From Flammulina velutipes (lineage: Eukaryota > Basidiomycota > Agaricomycetes > Agaricales > Physalacriaceae): 64,000 nt of DNA. The position numbers were made by a program, and so were the translations under genes. Below are positions 33,781 through 45,915 of this stretch, piece by piece. Every line of letters begins with the position of its first letter. Within the stretch, counting starts at the first letter, position 1. The notes below the pieces were generated by a model that made no database searches, was not told the origin of the DNA, and saw only the letters and a program-made list of their open reading frames with translations. The DNA is taken from NCBI GenBank assembly GCA_011800155.1, contig CM022377.1:930001-994000 (forward strand). Direction: 5' to 3'.

Positions 33781-35579
33781 CGTGAGAGGTGGGGCACTTG
33801 AGCAGGCTCTGAGGGTAACGAGTGTTTTCGGTGTCTAATATATATCCATGTCCTCGGCAAACACACGCGGAAACCATCTAACTTGCTAAGACGCAATAAA
33901 GACGCATAGGTGTGTTCTGCCCTTATCATAAGGGCTGATAGCCTGCAGGTCTACTCGGCAGAAGCCCATACACGCGTGTATGCACATGCGCCATATGTGC
34001 GGTACTCAAGGCTGACTCAAGCTTTTTCAATTGATAGAAGGCATCGGACCATCCAGAATAAGGTCTGCTTGAACCGCCAAGAGAATGAGGTAACCGTGCA
34101 GGCCGCCAAGACGATATGTTCCATGTGTGAGTTCACGAAAGATCTGAAGACTGACGAAGTGAGAGCGAGAGCAACGGTTTCCGGTCCGGTCACCGGTTGG
34201 CTCTGAACATTGTCAAGGCGGCAAATTCCGATGTCTTTAGAGCTCTGGCGCGCCTTCATTCCGCTAAGCGACAGTATCAGTGTCGCGTCAATTTCGGTTG
34301 TATAGATACCTCTCTAATTCAGTCTCCAAATGGTACCACGCCCGGTGATTCTATTGTCCCAATTGTAGATCTTTGCACAATCATCTTCATCTATTTTTGT
34401 AGTCATCCTTTCTCACCTCATCGAAGAATACCATAGGCAAGAGCTATGTCGAGATAGAACCTATTGCCTAGCTGCACTTTCCGACGTATCTCCCCACTCC
34501 TCATGACCCGGCGACATTTATAGCACGCCAGATCCTACTACCTAGCGCTACTACCCTCGTTTCAAACCTCGCAGATTATAGTACCCACTGCAAGCACCCG
34601 TCGGAGCATTATAGCATATACATTGGATTATAAATACCCATATGGTCGTATTGTCGGCTTGCATGAAATGAAGATACATGCGCTGGCCTCATTCCTCTTA
34701 CCGCTCGCTGACCTTAGTGACGCTCCAATGATATACCCTTTCCGAATCCATCTACAGAGAGGTCATGGGAGGTAGGATATTTGGCTCCGGGTGGCCAGAA
34801 CATTCAGAAGAACATAACGCTTGTCGTCATTGTGCCTAGGAATTTTGCGCTTCGCCCATTAGCTGTGCCAATTGAGCTAGATATGTCAAGGTACCGGTGT
34901 CCGCGGGAAAAGTGATTGAGTAAGCTTCATGTGTGGCGCACTCCGAACCGTCAGTGATGAATTTGGCTAGGCAGAAAATGCTGATGTCGAATGGAAACCA
35001 GAATATTTTCTCTACATGGGATATGCTAATGTCATTAATGCTAGAGATGAGAACAAAATAAGTGAGATATTCAGAGAGAACTGGCTTGTGGAAGGAAATA
35101 GTCAGCACTTCTGGTGACGCGGCGATACAGGTGCACACTGTAGGCCAAGTGATACTATCTGCAGAGGATACAGAGTCGAAGAGTGGATCACCAGATAATA
35201 CTGTACGTCTAGTGTGGCGGAGTCCTTGTGTGTGCGCATCAACATCATGTAACACAATTCTCATAAATGCAGTAGTATTAGTAGCTCTAATCTAAGTCAC
35301 AAAAGGATTCTACATACGCAGTAAAATTTCAGCCTGATAGGTTATTAAGCTAATTATCAAAGCAAGTAGATGTAGCGTTGATTTCAAAACCCGACAAGAG
35401 TCACTGTGGACATCAGAACGAGACCGATTGTGAGGACTGACAGATCTAGAGTAAAACATATTCCTCAATTATCCAAAATCTCGTCTCCTAGCGCGAGCAT
35501 GGGATTCCAGAAATAGTTTGGTGGCGCAATTCGATGAGTCAGCAATCACGCGTGTTTCTATCCGTGTGGCGTATCCCTG
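33781..35579. other. 1.8 kb gene-poor stretch
   Basis: No supported gene. A short frame near 34672 begins like a signal peptide (KIHALASFLLPLADLSDAP) but ends after about 35 codons. A 142-aa minus-strand frame (34836-35264) lacks coding character. Three TGTGGCG words occur (34932, 35213, 35565), and 35186-35219 shares two words in order with 11891-11932. This may be decayed repeat DNA. Confidence 0.45.
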
Positions 35580-37328
<1,749 letters not shown>

Positions 37329-37454
37329 ATAACCAGCAGAAAAATCAAGTTCTTTTGAATGCTGGGTTATGGGCTTACCACGTTCCAACGAATTCAATAT
37401 TGTAGAAGCAGGTGGCTGCCACGAGGGAGTAGTGCGTCTTGTCCTCCTACCACC

Positions 37455-40400
37455 ATGACCGTCGGTTGGTGTTACGACTCGGTGAAGCCTGGGGGCTGTC
37501 AAGGCGCTGAAGATGGCTGTACGCTTCGCCATAAGACTCACGACGTGAAATGCACATGCGGCCTTGTGCTAGACCAAGCGAACCATGCCAGCCATTTACG
37601 TGGTAAACGACATCAACAGATTCTCAAAGGGACCCTTCCAGCGCAGCCAAAACGTGCAGCGGCCCGTGCAAATGCTCTCGACGCAGACAGCAGGAGGCTA
37701 CTATGCCAGCACTGCAAACGCGATTTTACTGTAAGGGATTTCGACGCACATCTGGAGACGCATACTGTGCACGAAGGCCTCGAGGCAACGCGAGAGATAG
37801 CCAGAGAGGACAAGGATGGCATCGCTGTCGCTGGACTACGAGGTATAGACTTTGGAATCATTCAGGACGACACAGAGGGAGCCGTCAGCGTCGAGATAGG
37901 CATCAAGCGGACGGACAATGCAGACACGCCAATTATTCTGACCAAGTGCAAGATGCTGTCGTCGACCAGGCAGGACCAGTATGGCGTCAAGTGAGTAGTC
38001 CATCGTTCGTGGAAAACAGTGTTTTCATTTCCAATCTAAATCAGATTTACGGTCCATCCCACCCCTGGCCCCAAGTACATCCGACCAGGCAGACCGCGCG
38101 CCGTTGTTATCTCCTTTCAACCATCATATGCTGGCAGATTCGACGACACCCTCGAGCTCCAGTTCCTTAACATCGAACGCCGACAAAGGTTCATCATCCA
38201 GCGCTCCGTCAGCGCGACAGTCGGCGACGCGGCGGACCATCGTCAACTTCAACCCGTCGCGCCTTACGTGCCCCGACGGCGAAGGAATATCGCTCTAGAT
38301 GGTCCAGTGAAACACAGCTTGCGACCACCCAACTGGACACCGACGCAATGGAAATCAAGGCTTCTGCCTTTTGACATCCCCGCCAGTTTGATTAGGACGG
38401 TTTTTACCCAGGAAGGATACCTCCGACCCAACGCGCTGAGAGACGTGAAGAGGCTCATGCCCGCGTCCTTCAACGCGTCAACGTACGGTCAATACTTCCA
38501 GACCATGGTCTATCTCGAAGAACAGCAGATGAAGTAAGTTTTCTGCTTTTTTCTGTGCTTCCACGCGAACTGTTTTCTCAGGCAGGATCTGGATGCATAT
38601 TCCATGTCGGATACCGAAATCAAAGCAAAACATCCGCGATACAAGTAGATTCTCTGCGCTCATTGTGTATGTTGTCTGACATGATACTTGTAGCCTTGAA
38701 GTCGAAGGATTGTCTGAAGGTCGACCATCGGTCAACGTGGGCGATTTCATCCTTGTACGATCCGTCAACAGTCCTGGCGGTACATGGTTCGAAGGTCGCG
38801 TTCATCACGTCGCGGAGAAGTATGTCAGTCTGCGCTTCAGCGACGAATTCAACGTGTATCGAGGAACAAAGTTCGACGTCCGATTCGTGCTCAATCGACT
38901 GTCGTTCAGACGGATGCATAATGCTCTGATCAACAAGAATGACCAACCGCGGCTGCTCTTCCCGGATCCAGAGCATTTGCGGGGCGCAAGGAAGGTTACG
39001 CAAAGAATGATTGAGGACATCTCTCCTGTGAATCGGATTGTTGGCGAGAATCGCGAGCAGATGGAGACGGTGGCGGCTATCTTGAACCAAAAGAAGGGCA
39101 GCGTGCCTTTTGTGGTCTTTGGGCCGTAAGTGTTCGCCATTGCTATCCGAGCCAAAATCTTATGTTCATTTCGTAGTCCCGGTACAGGAAAGACTGTTAC
39201 ATTGGTAGAGACCATCAACCAGCTACTCCTTCGTGATCCAGAAGTTCGTATTCTTGCGTGCACGCCGAACAATTCGGCGGCGGACATCTTGACGGGGAAA
39301 CTCACCAACCTAACGCCAATGAAACTCTTCCGACTGAATTCGCTGTCGCGCAAGTTTGACGACTTGGATAAGAGTCTTCGACCATTCTCATTGTATAACG
39401 GCAACAACGTCTTCGCCATGCCTACGCTGGAGCAAGTCTTGAAGCACCGTGTTGTCATCTCCACATGCATCAGCGCCGGTGCTCTAGGAGGTCTCGGAGT
39501 CCAGAAAGGCCACTTCAACTACATCTTTATCGACGAAGCCGGACAGGGCAAGGAGCCAGAAGTCATCGTACCGGTGAAAGACCTCGCGGACAAGAACACC
39601 AATGTAGTGCTGGCCGGCGATCTCATGCAATTGGGCCCCATTGTGCATTCCCGCCTTGCCAAGGATTTGGGGTTGAAACAGAGTTACCTTGAACGCCTGA
39701 TGAACCGACCATGTTACCAACTGGAGGACGAGGGCGATAGTCCAGCGAAGGGTGTCACGTAAGTCTTAAGGTCCTGAGTCGTTAACTGTTCTGATTCCTT
39801 TGCAGTATCATGCAGCTCGTACAGAGCTTCAGGTCTCATCCTGCTATCCTCCGTTTCCCCAACGAGCAGTTCTACGGAAATCGGCTGCAAGCCCGCGGAA
39901 ACGACGCTTTGGTCCGAAGTTACGAAACGTCGGATGCGCTGGCGACGAAGAAATTCCCCATTGTCTTCCACGCTGTAGTTGGGCAGGATCAGAGGGAGCG
40001 AAGTTCGCCTTCGTTCTTCAATATCAGCGAGGCTACTATTGTCAAGAAGTATTGTTCGGCTCTGTTCGGAGACCGTAAGAGAGGGATTGGTATGTGTCTC
40101 CCTATGTGATAGTTGTTGTCCTAATGGCTATACAGTGGCGGGACATGTTGGCGTTATCACTCCATATCACGCTCAACGCATGAAGATACTCAATCTATTG
40201 CATGCAGATTCCAGGCTCCAGGATATCACGGTGGGCAGTGTGGAAGAATTCCAAGGGCAAGAACGTCGGGTTATCATCATGTCGACGGTCCGAAGCAATA
40301 CCAACTTTGTAGCTTCGGATATTAGGCGTTCTCTGGGTTTTGTAGCCAATCCTCAACGTTTCAATGGTAACTGGGTTTCGTTGCCTGTGCCCGTTAGCTT

Positions 40401-40732
40401 GACTGATTGTATTCTCAGTGGCTGTCACGCGAGCTCAAGCTCTGTTGATCGTCGTGGGGAACCCTCAAGTACTTTCCCTCGACCCACTTTGGCGCGGCTT
40501 CATGAACTACGTTTACCTCAATGGCGGGTGGAAAGGCCATAACATCACTTGGGATCCCAAAGCATCTCTCGACGATCCGACGAGTGGTATCACGAGCGAA
40601 GCCGAAGAAGAACTGGCTCGACTCCGCGCTCTCATTCTTAGGGCTGGCGATGAAGGAGGTCATTTGCTCTATGACGAGGAGGGAGACATTGATGGTAATT
40701 TGGGGGACGGTCTTGTTATTGAACAGGACTAG
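37455..40732 (+). CDS. MOV10/SDE3-type SF1 RNA helicase with N-terminal zinc fingers
   Basis: About 900 aa. It opens with a CCCH finger (C6-x8-C15-x6-C22-x3-H26). C2H2-like elements follow (CTCGLVLDQANHASHLRGKR and LCQHCKRDFTVRDFDAHLET). The middle has FTVHPTPGPKYIRPGRPR and a beta-rich linker. The UPF1-like helicase core has Walker A GPPGTGKTVTLVE (split by the 39127-39177 intron), motif II FIDEAGQGKEPE, motif III VVLAGDLMQLGP, SFRSHPAILRFPN, motif V VGSVEEFQGQERRV and motif VI VAVTRAQALLIVVGNP. The DEAGQ box is characteristic of the SDE3/MOV10 branch. Relatives act in small-RNA silencing and mRNA surveillance in the cytoplasm. All core motifs are intact. Confidence 0.9.
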
Positions 40733-41044
40733 GCTTACATTGGGGTGGTGACATCTAAGCTCGAATCTACGAAATATTCTACATATTTTACGATATATTT
40801 ACGAGCAGACTTTTACGATACATTTTACGAGAATACTTATGTGTTTAGTTGCTGTGCTTCACAGTTATATGGTGGACGAAGGCAACTCGTGCTCGTGCTA
40901 TCAACCAGAGTGAGGAGGGAGGGCTAGCGCCACTGAAGTTTCCTTTCGCGGCCAGCTGTTTGATCAACTTCCAAGTACCTCTTGCTCTTATACCATCACG
41001 ACGACGGCGACGATACTACCTTGTTGCTTGTCGAACAAGTAGCT

Positions 41045-42593
41045 ATGCTTTCTCACATTGCAAGAGGGCGCGCTCTCACCTCGAGGACCGCCCGCTGCAT
41101 GCGTATCTTGTACGCATCTAACTGAGGCGACACACAATTTCCCTCAAATTATACTGCCTAGGGAAACGGCGCGGCGCGCTCAATTCCACTCTTCCAGGCT
41201 ATTGCAAGGTAAGCTTTATTTATTACTTATGATCATGACGCGACCTCCAATGTGAACGAGCATGCAGCTGAGACCGTTAAGGTTCCTCAAATGGCGGAAT
41301 CCATCACCGAAGGTACTCTGAAATCTTGGTCGAAGCAGGTCGGGGACTCGGTGGAGGCTGACGAGGAGGTCGCGACCATTGAGACTGATAAGGTGTGTTC
41401 TAACATAAATAGATCACATTCGTTTGCTCAACTGTTCCAGATTGACGTCTCTGTCAACGCGCCAAAGTCTGGGAAAATCATTGAGCACTTGGCTGCGGAG
41501 GAGGATACGGTCACTGTTGGTCAAGATCTGTTCAGGATAGAACCTGGCGAAACGGATGAACGTGCGTATTTGTTCCACTATCACATATCATTCCTAAAAT
41601 CCGAGTTGTAGCGCCGTCACCCCCTCCCAGAGAAGAGAAGAAGATAGAACCAAAACCCGCAGTATCTCAGGCAGAAATCCAAAAGTTCAAAGACGTCGGG
41701 AAAGCTGCGCCATCACCGCCAGAGAAGAGACCGGAGAAGAAAGAGTCAAAACCTTCCTCCCCGCCCGCCGTGGCTGGTGCTAGAACGGAAACTAGAGTGC
41801 GTAATGGGGTCTCTGACCCTCGCCAGACCTAATTGACGCGTCCAACAGGTGAAGATGAGCAGTGTGCGTCTTCGCATCGCCGAACGCATGAAGGAGTCCC
41901 AGAACGCTGCCGCCTCTTTAACCACATTCCAAGAGATCGACATGTCCTCGCTTATTTCCATGCAGAAAAAGTACAAAGACGCCGTGCTCAAGGAGCATGA
42001 TGTTAAACTTGGCTTCATGAGCGCATTTATAAAAGCGTCGTGCTTGGCCCTCAAGGAAATACCTGTCGCCAATGCCTCCATCGACGGAGACGAGATTGTA
42101 TACCGCGACTACGTTGACATGACTGTCTCTGTCGCTACTCTCAAGGGCTTGGTCACTCCCGTCATTCGCAATTGCGAGAACATGAACTTCGTTCAGATCG
42201 AAAAAGAGATCGCTGTCATGGGTGAGAAGGCAAGAGACGGTCAATTGACGTTGGAGGATATGGCTGGTGGTTCTTTTACAATGTCAGTCTGCAGTTTGTC
42301 TTACCTTTATTTGCTATTTCGATGTTGACAATATCTTCTGAAGCTCCAATGGCGGCGTCTTTGGTGCACTCTACGGCACGTCTATCATCAACCTGCCCCA
42401 ATCAGCCGTTCTTGCTATGCACTCTGTGAAGGAAAAGCCCGTTGTCGTCGACGGCCGGATTGTGATTCGCCCTGTTATGGTGGTGGCGTTGACGTACGAC
42501 CACAGGTTATTGGATGGCCGTGAGGGCACCACCTTCCTTGTGAAGATTCGTGACTTCATCGAGGACCCGAGGAAGACGCTCCTGGCTCTATAA
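41045..42593 (+). CDS. KGD2: Dihydrolipoyllysine succinyltransferase, E2 of 2-oxoglutarate dehydrogenase
   Basis: The mitochondrial presequence is built from two small exons: 41045-41109 ([20 protein letters not shown]) and 41162-41208 ([15 protein letters not shown]). Exon 3 starts at 41268. The lipoyl domain runs [18 protein letters not shown] to ATIETDK, whose Lys (about residue 79) is lipoylated. A Pro/Lys-rich linker replaces the subunit-binding domain, as usual for this E2. The catalytic domain spans [20 protein letters not shown] to [27 protein letters not shown] is the His-x3-Asp-Gly active site. It ends [14 protein letters not shown]. It transfers the succinyl group to CoA in the TCA cycle. 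About 390 aa, matching the family. Confidence 0.95.
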
Positions 42594-42808
42594 TATACTA
42601 ATTATAATACACCTTGCTTCGTACAGCACGCCCGCGTCTTTTCTTGCCCGCAACTATTGCAACGTTCAACTGGAAATTTCTGGTGACTATAGCACGTGAT
42701 TTTATTCCCTTTCTCTCCGTCCATCCACTGATTCTTCAACTTTATCCAGTGTCTCCTTGTTTCCCTCGCTTGCTCGGAGACCTTCCTGGAGCCTCTCGCT
42801 GGGATAAT

Positions 42809-43640
42809 GTTCCACGACCATGCATCACAAAAAGGAGCTCTATTCAGCTCTCCTATCGAGGGACGGGAACTCGACTCTACCCGCGTCATGGTGAACTTCA
42901 AGTTGGCGATGAATCCAAAGCTATTGACGCCCCAAAGTCTCTCGTCTTCTACCTAGCTGGGCATTCTGGAAATTTCCGATCAATTGACCAAATTGACCAC
43001 CTCGAAGCATTGGTACATTTTAACTTGCCGCTTTGCATATTGCATAACTGAATCGTAATTAGCGACTTCCACTTGTCCAAGTGACCTTACCTTCCTTTCT
43101 GCGATTTCCTGTGCTCGCATAGCTTGGGTTGACAAGACCTCGATTCCTCACGACGCTCCAATGGCTCATCCCTGGTACAAATCGTTCCCCATGATTCGTC
43201 GACCACCTGGCTTTGGAAAGACGTCCGCATTGTCCGTTTTCAAGCTCTTCAAGTTCTACCAAGTTTTCGACAGAATTCTCGTCAACCCTGTCTTATGCGA
43301 GCCATCCTGGACACGGATTTTCGTATACGCAACGATGCAGAAACGCTCGTTACACTTTGTTTTGACTTCTCCGTTCTCGATGTCTCCTCCGTCGATGCAT
43401 TCATAACCTCCCTTCATGTCATGTCATTTCAGTGTAGATATTGAAAGAGGTGTTTATTGCACGCGGGATGTGCTCAATTTCATTGCAGAGGCAACGGGAA
43501 AAACGAGATAACACTGACAGTAAGTCTGAGAGCTCGTTATCGGCTTGTTAGTTCACGGCTCAGCTGTTATGGATGGGGCCTTGCGATTGTGGTCGAACTT
43601 GAAGTCTGTGGCGTCGATAAACCTACGACGCAACAGTAAC
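42809..43640 (+). pseudogene. Broken AAA-ATPase-like (PF09820-type) gene
   Basis: Pieces of a family with the N-terminal P-loop RPPGFGK appear in order but in different frames. 42925-43020: DAPKSLVFYLAGHSGNFRSI then DQIDHLEALVHFNL. 43065-43130: LPLVQVTLPSFLRFPVLA. 43130-43290: DKTSIPHDAPMAHPWYKSFP then MIRRPPGFGKTSALSVFKLF. 43290-43430 in another frame: AILDTDFRIRNDAETLVTLC then FDFSVLDVSSVDAFITSLH. 43440-43500: ERGVYCTRDVLNFIAEATG. Some shifts could be introns, but I see no good donor/acceptor at the shift near 43285, and the protein ends soon after. The reading is a decayed copy; a live gene with cryptic introns is the alternative. Confidence 0.55.
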
Positions 43641-43965
43641 CTGGACGGTCTAACGTATTCAGTGAGTACAGTATGTAATACATCCTAATCACACGCTAAA
43701 TGGCTTACCGACTTGAGACTTCTGTAGTATCAATCTCAGAAAGCTGGTTCATAGAAATGACTCAAACGAATGGCATAAGGAAGACTAAGGAATTCCGAAG
43801 GTGACGGTCTTTCATTAGTTATCTCATTGCCTCTGTCTAGCCGAGGTGCTGACTGTGTATTGAGCAGCACGTCAATTCGGTCTGAAGAGGCGTCATTGTC
43901 AGATGACATTCAAGAACTGTATATAAGAATCCCGGAGTACTCAGCCTGGGTACAACTTCGACAAT
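43641..43965. promoter_or_regulatory. Intergenic/promoter of the first CmcJ-like gene
   Basis: No gene seen. A TATA-like CTGTATATAAG lies at about 43917-43927, some 40 bp before the ATG. Confidence 0.4.
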
Positions 43966-44903
43966 ATGTCAGCATCCACCGCCTCCTCTGACTCGGTGCA
44001 GGCTGAACTCGAATTCATCGTTCCACCCCCGAACGGCGAGCGCCCATGGGTAAAGGCCACCGAAGGGTTCAGGACGAAAAGCTACGACACGGTAACTCGT
44101 GAAGTCCCCATCGAGAACTGGCGGAATCAGGAAGGCATCAGTCTTGATAACACTGGCTTCCAGATTGTGTCCAACTCGCCAACGAAATTCATCGAAAACG
44201 GAGAGTTGTTGGTCGAAGGGTATTACGAGGAAAGTATCAAGCTGATTAAGCAAGTAACGGGTGCCACTCGGGTGCAACTCTTTGACCACAGTACGTTCTC
44301 AAAAAGCAAGGCTGGGCAAGATAGTTGCTGATTTCGTGTCATTTTAGCGATCCGCCGACGGCGTCTTGGCATAGTGGAAGACTCGTCGGACGCGCGACAG
44401 CCAGGGAAGAACGCTCACATTGACCAGACCAGCGCTTCCGCTGTGGCGCGCGTTCACCGCCACCTTCCCGCCGAAGACGTCCCTAAGCTTCTCTCGAAGC
44501 GTTTCCAGATCATCAATCTGTGGCGGCCTATCTCACACCCCGCACTCGATTGGCCTCTGGCCCTCTGTGATTACCGCAGCGTGGACCCAGTGAATGACGT
44601 TCAACCCGTTGCGCTCATTTACCCCCACATGGAAGGAGAGATATTCCTGGTCAAGCACAACCCAAATCAGAGGTGGGGGTACTTCAGGGGGATGCGGCCA
44701 GACGAGTTTGTCCTTATTAAGTGGTGAGGGACATCTACAAATTGAATCGTGATGATACTGATATTTTCCGAAGCTTTGACTCGGTGCAGAATGACGATGT
44801 GGCGAAATTTACGCCACACACGGCTTTTGCCGATCCCACAACGCCAAAGGATGCGCCGCTGCGAGAGTCTGTTGAACTCCGAGCGCTTGTTTTCTACGAC
44901 TGA
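43966..44903 (+). CDS. CmcJ/NvfI-like oxidoreductase (copy 1)
   Basis: About 280 aa, three exons. It starts MSASTASSDSVQAELEFIVP. Family landmarks are IENWRNQEGISLDNTGFQIV, YYEESIKLIKQVTGATRVQL then FDHTIRRR, NAHIDQTSASAVARVHRHLP, IINLWRPISHPALDWPLALC, YRSVDP, LIYPHMEGEIFLVKHNPNQR and, after a GTGAGG...CGAAG intron, CFDSVQNDDVAKFTPHTAF then LRESVELRALVFYD. The His/Asp pattern (HIDQ, then late HTAF and R) is that of the non-haem-iron-like CmcJ/NvfI group. Some relatives act in secondary metabolism. The substrate is unknown. A close paralogue lies inverted at 51369-52324. Confidence 0.85.
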
Positions 44904-45915
44904 CGACTGAGACTCCGATGAATGTTACATACAAATGTCTTGCTATGCTTATTATTTAGGTTCGAATAGTTCAGATGAAACATGTATGCAACATCACCTT
45001 TTTCCACTAGAAGTCACAAGATTTTGCTTTGAGATAAAAGTGTGGCGCCAACCGCGCCACATATATCATTAATCGATTCGGCTAATGCTCGCTTCCAGGG
45101 ATGAGGCTTAATTTTACTTGTGATTGACTAACACGATACCGGTCTGTCCTTGTGCAATGATAACAGCTTAAACTTGATATTGTATCTCCAGAATGAACCG
45201 GTGGTCACCGACCCCTTGGGCAGGTGTCACCTCCCCAGAATCCCCACCGTCAATCACGGATGCGATACCTGGGGAGATCCGTTAGAGCTTTTTGATCCTC
45301 TTCAATTAAGCATCTACGCCAACATTGGATATGCATCATTGGAGTCGTCCCAATACGACGTTCAGTCCGCTGGCGCTGTCCTTCAATTAGAGTGTGCGAG
45401 AGAATCTCGCTAAGTCATCCAAAGGAGCTCCGAGTGTTTTTCCGGCGTGGATTGTGGAGTATAGGATGTAAAACGGGGCGCCAAAATTTTCGCTGCACCA
45501 TCTACCACGCTGATCGGCGGCGTTCGACCGCATTGACAGAATCACTGGGGCGCACTGGTGGGCGCATAAAGCACACAGAGACAGTCAGAGAAATATGAGA
45601 GATTAGAGCTCGTTTTGAGAGGAAATACCTACAGTCTACGCAAACGGGCGGGCAGAGGCGGGCATGTCCTTACGTACTATTTTTAGAACTGTGGAGTGTG
45701 CCTTGCCAACTTGCATCTTCGTTTCCGGATTTACTAACTGGCGCGCACCACTGCCACTCATGTTTAAAAGAAAAGATGGTCGCTCCAATTCCTCTTGTTT
45801 CCCGAACTCCGTCTGTATCTGTAGCCGCCTTCACTGACAGCTCGTTCGACGTCGATTCCCATACTCTCCCAACTTTGCAACTCTTAACGATATCGATTGG
45901 AACACAGACTCCAAT
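44904..45915. other. 1 kb intergenic with a perfect TGTGGCGC inverted repeat
   Basis: No supported gene; plus-strand frames at 45150-45413 and 45392-45598 have no domain or splice support. The notable element is the inverted repeat at 45041-45061 (listed separately). Confidence 0.45.
45041..45061. repeat. Inverted repeat TGTGGCGC-5-GCGCCACA
   Basis: Two perfect 8-bp arms (45041-45048 and 45054-45061) separated by CAACC, about 140 bp downstream of the first CmcJ-like gene. Related pairs occur at 44798-44818 and 51454-51474 (coding) and 48389-48404. It could be a dimeric transcription-factor site or a small hairpin. Confidence 0.5.

Noticed and set aside
34836..35264. 142-aa minus-strand frame in the gene-poor region
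   Set aside because: Composition does not look coding, no homologous features, and no splice partners.
38805..39518. 237-aa open frame antisense to the RNA helicase
   Set aside because: It lies wholly within conserved helicase exons, has no domain and reflects codon bias of the sense strand.
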